Origin: an uncultured Aurantimonas sp.
GTDB lineage: Bacteria; Pseudomonadota; Alphaproteobacteria; Rhizobiales; Rhizobiaceae
NCBI GenBank assembly: GCA_947488615.1
Contig: CANKZU010000019.1
Span: forward strand, 1 to 54,243
DNA length: 54,243 bases
Direction of reading: 5' to 3'
Numbering within the stretch: position 1 is the first letter of the stretch; the number at the start of each line of letters is the position of its first letter. Position numbers and translations under genes: made by a program. A model generated the notes under the pieces. That model ran no database searches and was not told where the DNA came from. It saw only the letters and a list, made by a program, of their open reading frames with translations. Positions 1-7,460 of the stretch are shown here, piece after piece.

Positions 1-169
1 ATGATGGGCTGAGCTGCTCGTCGCTGCCGCGATCCGCGAGGCCAGACGTCAGCTACACCACGCACCGGGACACGACCCGATACTCACGCGAGCTAAAGAA
101 TTAGGCGGTCGCCCGAATGATTTTCTGATTGAAAGCGATCCGTTTGCCGGACTTGTCGAAACACATCCG

Positions 170-1450
170 GTGCGGGCTCTATGCGCACTGACCCACGCCG
201 CGAAGCAGGATGAATTTCCGGAATGGGCATGGCGACGATTTCTCAATTCTGAAGCACGGAAAAGCGACAAGACTAAATTTTCGAGATTGATTGCTGAAAG
301 ACTGGTCAGCTATCCCGATGCGCAACTTGCCACATTTATAAGGCCGGCGTCCGATTGGCTTCGCGGTGTTGGCGCTATCCTATCTACTCACTACGTTGCT
401 TCATTCGACAAGATCACGCGAAAGCTCATTGGCATCTTACGCGCCCATCCAGATCAGGCGCGATCAGGCATTGTGCGAGGTAGCAGGGAACCAGATTGGA
501 CTATGGAGGCGATTAATTCGCCAACCGGGATTATCGCCGAGGCGATGTTTTGCGATCCCCGTAAGAATAATCTTAACGCGGGGCAGGGATTTCCGCTGGC
601 GTGGCTCAATTATATCGCGCTACTTCTATCGCTTCCGGAAGAATTGCGCCGCCATGCATTCGTCATCCTATTTCATAACCTAAATTGGCTCTATGCAGTT
701 GATCCAACGTGGACTAGTGCGAACCTGCTGCCTGTATTCGATAGCGATGATACACGCGATCGCGATGCGGCATGGTCAGGTTTTCTTTGGGGAGCGCAGG
801 TCCCAAACCGCGAGCTTTATATGCGATTGAAGGAGCATATGTTGGCCTTTGCGGCCGACCCCCTTCCGTCTCGCCGCTCCTACGTGGAAATCATCGCAGG
901 TATGCTTCTCGTCGGATGGGGAAGTATTGACGAAACCACCGGTGAGCAATGCGTTTCCAACGATGAAATGCGCATTTTGTTGCTAAATGTTGATGACGAT
1001 TTTCGGTCGCGCGTTTTGTGGCAGGTCAGGCGTTGGGTCGGCGAAACGAATGAAAACTCGCATGAAAAGTGGGCGGGTAAGCTATCCGAGCTTATTCGGA
1101 TCTGGCCGCGTCAGCTTTCGGCTAGATCGCCAGACACTTCGGCCCGCCTTTGCGAACTGGCCTTTTCCAGCGCAGAGCAATTTCCTTTGATCTCCGAATT
1201 GGTTTTGCCGCTTCTTACCAAAATTGATCGCGGTCAGCTGATGCTGCCCGAGCTACGCAGGTCAGGAGAGAACATCGTGGATCGTTATCCGGAACAGGCG
1301 TTGGCTCTTCTTTACGCTGTGCTTCCCGAGAATGCTCTTGCTTGGCCCTATGGTATGGAGGCGACGTTGCACCGCATCGGAGAGGCTGACACTGGGCTTA
1401 ATACGGACGAACGTTTGGTCGCCTTGAAGCGTAAGTGGGATGCGCGGTGA
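170..1450 (+). CDS. C-terminal part of a large protein, possibly SIR2/DUF4020-type defence protein
   Basis: About 426 residues are readable from a GTG at 170, but this is probably not the natural start. The frame is open back to base 5, just after a TGA at 2-4, its translation looks like continuous protein, and the GTG has no ribosome binding site. The motif WAWRRFLNSEARK (about residue 24), the downstream SRLIAERL segment and the Trp-rich helical repeats recall the C-terminal DUF4020 region of large bacterial SIR2-family antiphage proteins. I recognise this only from memory of the family, so it is tentative. No catalytic domain is visible. Codon use is more AT-rich than in the methylotrophy genes to the right, suggesting separate origin. 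The gene is either cut by the window edge or broken by the TGA/frameshift at base 2; only four upstream bases are visible, so I cannot tell which. Confidence 0.45.
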   Translation: MRALCALTHAAKQDEFPEWAWRRFLNSEARKSDKTKFSRLIAERLVSYPDAQLATFIRPASDWLRGVGAILSTHYVASFDKITRKLIGILRAHPDQARSGIVRGSREPDWTMEAINSPTGIIAEAMFCDPRKNNLNAGQGFPLAWLNYIALLLSLPEELRRHAFVILFHNLNWLYAVDPTWTSANLLPVFDSDDTRDRDAAWSGFLWGAQVPNRELYMRLKEHMLAFAADPLPSRRSYVEIIAGMLLVGWGSIDETTGEQCVSNDEMRILLLNVDDDFRSRVLWQVRRWVGETNENSHEKWAGKLSELIRIWPRQLSARSPDTSARLCELAFSSAEQFPLISELVLPLLTKIDRGQLMLPELRRSGENIVDRYPEQALALLYAVLPENALAWPYGMEATLHRIGEADTGLNTDERLVALKRKWDAR

Positions 1451-1486
1451 TACCCTTTCCCGCATAGGGCGAGGCCTTTCTCCCCC

Positions 1487-2761
1487 CTACTCCCCCATCG
1501 CACACGCCGTCTCGGGCCGGTCGACGCCTAGGGTGTCGAGTTCGGACACCCGGTGCAAAAAGCCCTCCTGCGGCGAGGCGGAGACGACGGAGGCTTCGGT
1601 GCCGAGGAGCACCGGCTGGCGCAACTGCCAGTCCCAGTCGCGGAAGGTCAGCCGCTGGCCCTTGAAGGCGGCGACGGTGAAATCCGGCCCTTTGATGAAG
1701 GCGTCGATCGTCGCGGGGTCGACGGATTGGGTGCGCGAGGCGGCCTCGCCGATCACCCGGATCGCCGTCCAGACCTGCATGTCCTTTGATTCCATGCGGC
1801 GGCCGGCGACATCCTCGAAGCGGTTCTGGATCTGCGCGCCGCCCCATTGCTCGCTGGCCGGATGCCAGGAGCCGGGTTTCAGCCCGGCGGTGCCGGCGAC
1901 GGGGCGCGGCAGCCAGGTGCGCCAGGGCACATAGGTGCCGAACACCTCGCTTTCGTCGGCGACCAGCACGACGTCGTGCTCGGGCAAATCCTGCAGGAAC
2001 ACCGGGATCTGGCGTTGCACCAGCGCCTGACCGGAATCGGTGGCGCGGGCGCCGCCCTTGTCGGCGAAGGTCTTCTCGGCGACGATCTTGCCGCCGAATT
2101 TTTTGGCGGAGCGCTTCAGCGCCTCGGCGAAGAGTTGGTCGTTCTCATGTTCGCCGGCGACCAGCGCCCAGTTCCGCCACTGCTTCCACATGAGGTATTG
2201 CGCGAGGCCGTCGGTCAGCATCGCCCGTGACGGGGCGGTGTGCAGCATGTTGGCGCGGCAGCCCTCGCCGCGCAGCCGGTCGTCGGTCGCGCCGGCGTTG
2301 AGGACGAGGGCGTTTTGGGATTTGGCGAGATCGGCCACCGTCAGCGTATCCTCCGGCGACAGATCGGTGACGAGATAGTGGATGCCTGCGTCGAGCATCG
2401 CTTGCGCCGGCTGGGCGACGTCGTCGCCGGGGGCGAGCGTCGTCACGTCGAGGGTGAAATTCTGGCCCATGAACGAGCCGGTGGTGTTGTTGTCGGCGAT
2501 CGCCACTGTCGCGCCGGCAAGGCCGATGTCGGCCGGCGGGATGTCGAGGGCGGACAGCGCCAGGGTGCGCTCATAGGTTCTGAGGAAGCCGATTTTGACC
2601 GTCTGCGTTGCGGGCTCTTCGGACGTGGCCGGTGCCGTGGCGTCGGCGGCCGGCGGGGCGGCGGGGGCGGCGTCCTGCGCCTGGGCGCCGCCGGTCAGTA
2701 GGATGAGCATCGCGGTTCCGCAAAGGACCCGCCGCAAGCGGTCTCCGATTTCCTTCGACAA
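1487..2761 (-). CDS. periplasmic binding protein of the PQQ-dependent alcohol dehydrogenase type
   Basis: A 424-residue ABC-type substrate-binding protein of the type I (Leu/Ile/Val-like) fold, resembling the family encoded beside PQQ-dependent alcohol dehydrogenases. The TTG at 2761 is chosen because GGGAGG lies eight bases upstream and the frame then opens with a Sec signal (LILLTGGAQAQ) followed by an Ala/Pro-rich linker. The mature part starts with VKIGFLRTYERTLAL and contains LVTDLSPEDT, LVLNAGATDDRLRG and a conserved Trp-rich tail. An upstream ATG at 2836 would add 25 residues ahead of the signal and is less likely. No permease or ATPase gene is adjacent, so it may act as a periplasmic sensor or chaperone rather than in transport. 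It diverges from the secreted protein gene at 2892, a partner often found with it. The membership is recognition from memory; the exact ligand is unknown. Confidence 0.75.
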   Translation of the reverse strand: MSKEIGDRLRRVLCGTAMLILLTGGAQAQDAAPAAPPAADATAPATSEEPATQTVKIGFLRTYERTLALSALDIPPADIGLAGATVAIADNNTTGSFMGQNFTLDVTTLAPGDDVAQPAQAMLDAGIHYLVTDLSPEDTLTVADLAKSQNALVLNAGATDDRLRGEGCRANMLHTAPSRAMLTDGLAQYLMWKQWRNWALVAGEHENDQLFAEALKRSAKKFGGKIVAEKTFADKGGARATDSGQALVQRQIPVFLQDLPEHDVVLVADESEVFGTYVPWRTWLPRPVAGTAGLKPGSWHPASEQWGGAQIQNRFEDVAGRRMESKDMQVWTAIRVIGEAASRTQSVDPATIDAFIKGPDFTVAAFKGQRLTFRDWDWQLRQPVLLGTEASVVSASPQEGFLHRVSELDTLGVDRPETACAMGE

Positions 2762-2891
2762 GGCCCGTTCCTCCCATTCCGCTGCCGGCCCGGCCGGCGG
2801 TCTTTCGCAATTAGCGTCTTGCCGCGCGCCCTTCAAAGCTTATGACTCATTGCCGAGGCTGGGCGCCGGATCAGACGAAAAGTGATGTTTC

Positions 2892-3422
2892 ATGTGTTAC
2901 GGACCCCGCATTCCGAGGCAAGCGCGACTTTTTCCCGTTGTCCTGGCGCTATTCATGGCCGCTCCCGCGCTCGCGGCGGAAAAGACTGTCGCCGTGTTCG
3001 ATTTCGAGCTGATCGATTCGTCCCTGGAAGGTTCGATGATCGGAAAGAACCCGGACGAGCAGGCGCGGCTTGAAACCATGGCGCCGGCGCTGCGAGAGGA
3101 CATCGACACGCTCGAGGGCTTCGCCAGCGTCGACATCGCGCCGGTGCGCGACAAGGCGTTGGCGCAGAATCTGGAAAGCTGCGGCAATTGCGCGCTGAGC
3201 TTCGCCAAGACGCTTGGCGCCGACATCGCCGTCACCGGCACCGTCCAGAAGGTGTCGAACCTCATTCTCAACATCAACGCCTATGCCTTCGACGTTGAGA
3301 GCGGCCAGCCGATCGCGCGCGGCAGCGCCGACATCCGCTCCAACACCGACGAAAGCTGGCGAAGGGGGATCGCCTATCTGTGGAAGAACGTTTTGAAGAA
3401 GCAGTTCGAGGCCGCGCCTTGA
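2892..3422 (+). CDS. secreted DUF3280/DUF2380-like protein
   Basis: A 176-residue exported protein. Residues 1-29 form a signal peptide (basic start, LFPVVLALFMAAPALAA) and the mature chain begins EKTVAVFDFELIDSS, typical of the DUF3280/DUF2380 families, which have a small alpha/beta fold related to the TolB N-terminal domain. ADIAVTGTVQKVSNLILNINAY follows in the middle, and a conserved Cys pair (SCGNC, near residues 96-100) may form a disulfide. Such proteins are often encoded with PQQ-alcohol-dehydrogenase binding proteins, as here with the divergent gene ending at 1487. The function is not established. Its stop codon overlaps the TTG start of the downstream MfnB-FolB gene, so a secreted protein and a cytosolic cofactor enzyme appear translationally coupled. 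Confidence 0.75.
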   Translation: MCYGPRIPRQARLFPVVLALFMAAPALAAEKTVAVFDFELIDSSLEGSMIGKNPDEQARLETMAPALREDIDTLEGFASVDIAPVRDKALAQNLESCGNCALSFAKTLGADIAVTGTVQKVSNLILNINAYAFDVESGQPIARGSADIRSNTDESWRRGIAYLWKNVLKKQFEAAP

Positions 3423-4486
3423 TCCGCCTGCTGGCGAGCGTCACCGGCCCCGAGGAGGCGGAGATCGTCATCGAAGGCGGCGCCGATCTCGTCGACCTGA
3501 AGGACCCGGCGCAAGGCGCCTTGGGCGCGGTGTCGCCCGCCGTCCTCGACGCGACGCTGCGGGCGGTCGCCGGCCGTCGGCCGGTCTCGGCGGTGGCCGG
3601 CGATCTGCCGATGCAGCCGGACGTCGTCAGGCGCGCGGTCGAAGCGCGGCAGGCGGCCGACTATGTGAAGATCGGCCTGTTTCCGGCCAGTCGGGAGGAG
3701 CGGTTGGCCGTCATCGAGGCGCTGCGCGAGCCGGCCTCGCGCACGGGCCTGATCGCTGTGTTCTTCGCCGATGACGATCCGGATTTCACGCTGCTGCCGG
3801 TTCTGGCCGAGGCGGGGTTCGCCGGCGCGATGATCGACACAATCGGCAAATCCAGCGGCCGGTTGCTCAAGCATCTGTCGCTGGCCGAGCTGGCGGATTT
3901 CGTCGCCAAGGCGCGGGGGCTCGGGCTGATGACCGGGCTCGCCGGATCGCTGGAGCCGCCGGACGTGCCGCGGCTGGCGGTGCTGCATCCCGACTATCTC
4001 GGCTTTCGCGGCGCCCTGACGGCGGGGCCGCGGGACGGGCCGGTCGATCTTCAGGCAGTGCGGGCGATCCGCGCGCTGATCCCGGCGGAGGAGACGTCGA
4101 GCCCGCAATCCGTGCCGGCGGCGGTGTCTGGCGACCTTATTTTTGTGCGTGACTTCACCCTGCCGATGGAGATCGGCGCCTATGGCCATGAGCGCGGTCG
4201 CGCGCAAAAGGTGCGGTTTTCCGTCGAAGCCGAGATCGAGCCGATCGTCACGGGCGCCAGGAGCATGGCCGAGATCTATTCCTACGACGTGATCATCGAT
4301 GCGATCCGCAGCCTTGCCGTTCGCGGGCATACGGACCTCGTCGAGACGCTGGCACTGGACCTCGCCGAAACGGTGCTGGGCGATGCCCGCGTGCGGGAAG
4401 TAACGGTGCGGGTCGAAAAGCTCGAGCTCGGCCCCGGCTCTGTCGGGATCGAAGTGACGCGCCGCCGTGCCGGGCCGGGCCGGTAG
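3419..4486 (+). CDS. mfnB: MfnB-FolB fusion: (5-formylfuran-3-yl)methyl phosphate synthase + dihydroneopterin aldolase
   Basis: A two-domain cofactor enzyme of 355 residues. Residues 1-225 match MfnB (DUF556), a TIM-barrel synthase that makes the furan precursor of methanofuran from two glyceraldehyde-3-phosphates. The lysines expected in the active site are visible in VDLKDPAQGALG (K28) and DYVKIGLF (K84). Residues about 239-355 match dihydroneopterin aldolase (FolB): MEIGAYGHERG carries the conserved Glu and VEKLELGPGSVGIEV the conserved Lys. One polypeptide therefore serves both methylofuran and methanopterin synthesis, as known in several methylotrophs. The TTG at 3419 overlaps the upstream stop and gives the normal MfnB N-terminus (IRLLASVTGPEEAE). 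An ATG at 3380 would add 13 residues translated from another frame of the preceding gene and is disfavoured. Confidence 0.9.
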   Translation: MIRLLASVTGPEEAEIVIEGGADLVDLKDPAQGALGAVSPAVLDATLRAVAGRRPVSAVAGDLPMQPDVVRRAVEARQAADYVKIGLFPASREERLAVIEALREPASRTGLIAVFFADDDPDFTLLPVLAEAGFAGAMIDTIGKSSGRLLKHLSLAELADFVAKARGLGLMTGLAGSLEPPDVPRLAVLHPDYLGFRGALTAGPRDGPVDLQAVRAIRALIPAEETSSPQSVPAAVSGDLIFVRDFTLPMEIGAYGHERGRAQKVRFSVEAEIEPIVTGARSMAEIYSYDVIIDAIRSLAVRGHTDLVETLALDLAETVLGDARVREVTVRVEKLELGPGSVGIEVTRRRAGPGR

Positions 4487-4680
4487 GGCAGAGAGGGGCA
4501 TTCGAAATCAGCGCTTTACAGCGGCGGCGAAGCGTCGTTTGCTGAGCTGCAACCGCGGGGCGCCAACTGGGCTCCAGGACAATTCGAGCGGCCGAACAAG
4601 GCTGCCGGTGAGTGTGAGGTGAAGGCCGACCGGCCTTGCATCTCGGGGAGAGACGCATCGTAAGGACGAGTGGACACATC

Positions 4681-5322
4681 ATGAAGGATATCCTGGTCGT
4701 CAAATTTGGAGGAAGCTGCGCGACATCGTCCGATCTCGCGCGGTGGGTGGCGGCAATCGAGCAGGCGGGGTTGCCGATCGTCGTGGTGCCGGGCGGCGGG
4801 CCGTTCGCCAATGCCGTGCGGCGCTATCAGCCGCGCATGGGATACGGCGACGAGGCGGCGCACGAGATGGCGATCATGGCCATGGAACAGTGCGGCTGCG
4901 CGCTGGCCTCTCTCGGCAAGCGGATGGTGAAGGCGACGGACGAAGCCGCGATCATGGCGGCCCTTGAGCGCGGAAACATTCCGGTCTGGATGCCGCGCCA
5001 TCTGGTGCTTTCCGCGCCGGAGATCGCCAAGGATTGGAGCGTGACGTCCGATAGCCTCGCCGCCTGGCTGGCGGGACGGCTTCCCGGCGCGCGGCTTTGC
5101 CTGTTCAAGCAGATCGATTTGCCGGAAAACGCCACGATCGACGCATTGGCCGGGGCGCAGATCGTCGATGAGAGCTTCACCGATCTTCTTCACCCGTCGA
5201 CGCAGGTCTATGTCGCGGGACCCGCCGACCTGTCGCTCGCCGGGCTGCGCCTCGCCGAGGGCCAGATTCCGGGGCATCCGGTCATGCGGCGACGCGCGCT
5301 CGTCGCGGCAAACGCCGGGTGA
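4681..5322 (+). CDS. mfnE: amino-acid-kinase-fold protein, MfnE-like
   Basis: A 213-residue protein of the amino acid kinase superfamily: the N-terminal glycine motif is VVKFGGSC, followed by VVPGGGPFANAV, both phosphate-binding in this fold. The later segments DWSVTSDSLAAWLA and LCLFKQIDLP are where aspartokinase/UMP-kinase relatives bind substrate. In methanogens a short kinase of this fold (MfnE) phosphorylates (5-aminofuran-3-yl)methyl phosphate to the diphosphate needed for methanofuran assembly. Position directly after the MfnB fusion and close to an MfnF homologue supports the same role here. The ATG at 4681 starts the fold exactly (MKDILVVKFGG); an upstream ATG at 4636 would add 15 residues without family support. 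The 194-bp gap upstream could hold a promoter, but I see no clear one. Confidence 0.82.
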   Translation: MKDILVVKFGGSCATSSDLARWVAAIEQAGLPIVVVPGGGPFANAVRRYQPRMGYGDEAAHEMAIMAMEQCGCALASLGKRMVKATDEAAIMAALERGNIPVWMPRHLVLSAPEIAKDWSVTSDSLAAWLAGRLPGARLCLFKQIDLPENATIDALAGAQIVDESFTDLLHPSTQVYVAGPADLSLAGLRLAEGQIPGHPVMRRRALVAANAG

Positions 5323-5405
5323 GACGAAGTCGCGGCGATCCGGGCTCGGCGCTCCGCCTGGCCAGCGGCTTTTCAACCGCGCCGGAATGGTCGACATAGC
5401 CGGTC

Positions 5406-6809
5406 ATGGCGACGGAAAAGCTGCTCTTTCTGACCGGCCATCTGGCGCGGCCCCGGCTCGAACGCCTGCTCAAAGGGCTCGGCGCGACCGAATTTGACTG
5501 GGCGATCGCTGATATCGGCGTCAAGGTGGCGGCACTGGCCACCGGCGAGATCATCGTGCGGCGGCTGCAACAGCCGGTGGTAGCGGATCGCGTCATCCTG
5601 CCCGGCCGCTGCCGGGCGGATCTCGACCGCCTCTCCCAACATTTCGGCCTCCCTTTCGTGCGCGGACCGGACGAGCTGGCGGATTTGCCGGCGTTTCTCG
5701 GCCGCAAGGGCGCGCCGCCGGATCTGTCGCGGCACGACATGCGCATCTTCGCCGAGATCGTCGATGCGTCGGCGCTGTCCGTCGCCGAGATCCTCCGGCG
5801 GGCGGAGGCGATGCGGGCGGCCGGCGCCGACGTCGTCGACCTTGGCTGCCTGCCCGATACGCCCTTCGCCCATCTGGAAGACGCAGTGCGGGCGCTGAAG
5901 GGCGAAGGCCACCGCGTCAGCGTCGACTCCGCCGATCCGGGCGAGCTTGCGCGTGGCAACCGGGCGGGGGCGGACTTCCTTTTATCCCTGACCGAGGCGA
6001 CGCTGGCGATCGCCCGCGAAGGCGACGCCGTGCCGATCCTGGTGCCGGCGAGACCCCATGACTTTGCCTCGCTGGAACGGGCGATCGCCGGCGCGCGGGC
6101 GATGGGTATCGAATTCATCGCCGATCCGATCCTCGATCCCATCCATTTCGGCTTTGCCCACTCGCTGGTCCGCTATCATCGTCTGCGTCAGGCCTATCCG
6201 GACGTCGACATCCTGATGGGGACGGGCAACCTCACCGAGCTGACCGACGCCGACACGTCGGGGATCACCGCGACGCTGCTCGGCCTCTGCTCGGAGCTTG
6301 AAATCCGCAACCTCCTCGTCGTCCATGTCAGTCCGCACACGCGGGCGACGATCGCCGAGCACGACGCGGCTAGGCGGATGCTGTTCGCGGCGCGCGAAGA
6401 TGGCGCGCTGCCACGCGGCTATTCGAAGGCGCTGTTGCAGGTGCATGACGTCAAGCCATTCGCGTCGACGCCGGAAGAACTCGCCGAGCAGGCGGCGGCG
6501 ATCAAGGATCGCAATTACCGGATCGAGACCGCCGAGGACGGTATCCACCTCTACAATTGCGACGGCCATTTCATCGCAACCGACGCGTTCGATCTGTTTC
6601 CCAAGATCGCGGTCGAGGGCGATGTCGGTCATGCGTTCTATCTCGGTGCCGAGTTGCAGAAGGCGGAGATCGCCTGGTGGCTCGGCAAGCGCTACGCCCA
6701 GGACGGGGCGATCGATTTCGGCGTCGCCGCGCCGCCGGTCGAGGGAGACCGGACGAAGCTCGAAGCGGCGGGGCACACGTTAAAGGCGAAAAAGACGCCG
6801 TTATCGTAG
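5406..6809 (+). CDS. dihydropteroate-synthase-like protein (DUF6513), H4MPT cluster
   Basis: A 467-residue protein related to archaeal dihydropteroate-synthase-like proteins. Residues 1-110 form an N-terminal domain (LLFLTGHLARPRLERLL...) of the DUF6513 type. About 110-400 resemble the pterin-binding TIM barrel, with AGADVVDLGCLPDT, GHRVSVDSADPGELARG and DILMGTGNLTELTDAD. The gene is standard in methylotroph H4MPT clusters (often called orf4) and is present in methanogens. A role in joining the pterin and arylamine halves of methanopterin has been proposed by homology; I do not know it as proven. It lies 83 bp after the MfnE-like gene and 37 bp before the DUF447 gene, consistent with one rightward transcript. 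Confidence 0.85.
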   Translation: MATEKLLFLTGHLARPRLERLLKGLGATEFDWAIADIGVKVAALATGEIIVRRLQQPVVADRVILPGRCRADLDRLSQHFGLPFVRGPDELADLPAFLGRKGAPPDLSRHDMRIFAEIVDASALSVAEILRRAEAMRAAGADVVDLGCLPDTPFAHLEDAVRALKGEGHRVSVDSADPGELARGNRAGADFLLSLTEATLAIAREGDAVPILVPARPHDFASLERAIAGARAMGIEFIADPILDPIHFGFAHSLVRYHRLRQAYPDVDILMGTGNLTELTDADTSGITATLLGLCSELEIRNLLVVHVSPHTRATIAEHDAARRMLFAAREDGALPRGYSKALLQVHDVKPFASTPEELAEQAAAIKDRNYRIETAEDGIHLYNCDGHFIATDAFDLFPKIAVEGDVGHAFYLGAELQKAEIAWWLGKRYAQDGAIDFGVAAPPVEGDRTKLEAAGHTLKAKKTPLS

Positions 6810-6846
6810 CGGCCGACCGCCCTGCGGTTTCCATCAAGAGAGAGCG

Positions 6847-7422
6847 ATGCCCTATATCCGCGAGACCATCCTCACTACCTGCTCCGCTTCGGGCGAGGTT
6901 CACATCGCGCCGCTCGGCATCATAAAGGATGGCGAGGGCTGGATCGTCGCGCCATTCCGCCCCTCGACGACGCTGGCCAATCTGGAGGCGACCGGCGTCG
7001 CCGTCGTCAACTATACCGACGAGGCCAATATCTTCGCCGGCTGCCTGACCGGGCGCAAGGACTGGCCGCTGACGCCGATCGACGGCTGCAAGGTGCCGCG
7101 GCTCGAGGCCGCGCTCGCCCATGACGTTCTGGAAGTCGTCTCCGTCACTCCGGACGTGCAGCGGCCTCGCTTCACCTGCCGGGTCGCGTCATCCGGTCAG
7201 CACCGGCCGTTCCAGGGGATGAATCGGGCCAAGGCGGCGGTGCTGGAGGCGGCGATCCTGGTCAGCCGGCTGAATATGCTGCCGGCCGAGAAGATCGAGG
7301 ACGAAATCGCCTATCTGAAGATCGCCATCGACAAGACCGCCGGCCCCGACGAGGAACAGGCCTGGTACTGGCTGCTGGAGAGGGTGATCGACCATCTCGC
7401 AAAGGTCGAGGGGGAGAGGTGA
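6847..7422 (+). CDS. DUF447 flavoprotein-like protein of the H4MPT cluster
   Basis: A 191-residue protein of the DUF447 family shared by methanogens and H4MPT-using methylotrophs. The N-terminus, MPYIRETILTTCSASGEVH followed by APLGIIKDGEGWIVAPF, resembles an FMN-binding split-barrel core. The rest is helical with FQGMNRAKAAVLEAAILVSR and ends in an acidic helix. AAGAGGG-type purine-rich sequence (aagagagagcg) precedes the ATG. The exact reaction is not known to me; conservation with methanopterin genes suggests a redox or maturation role in C1 cofactor synthesis. It closes the rightward cofactor operon: a strong hairpin follows directly, then a convergent unrelated gene. Confidence 0.8.
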   Translation: MPYIRETILTTCSASGEVHIAPLGIIKDGEGWIVAPFRPSTTLANLEATGVAVVNYTDEANIFAGCLTGRKDWPLTPIDGCKVPRLEAALAHDVLEVVSVTPDVQRPRFTCRVASSGQHRPFQGMNRAKAAVLEAAILVSRLNMLPAEKIEDEIAYLKIAIDKTAGPDEEQAWYWLLERVIDHLAKVEGER

Positions 7423-7449
7423 CCGGCGGGCGCCCGGTGCTCCCGCCGG
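7423..7449. terminator. bidirectional hairpin terminator
   Basis: An 8-bp perfect stem (CCGGCGGG at 7423-7430, CCCGCCGG at 7442-7449) with an 11-base loop lies in the 38-bp gap between two converging genes. It begins right after the stop of the DUF447 gene and could serve both strands. There is no T-run, as is common in high-GC bacteria. Confidence 0.6.
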
Positions 7450-7460
7450 CCGGGAATCGA

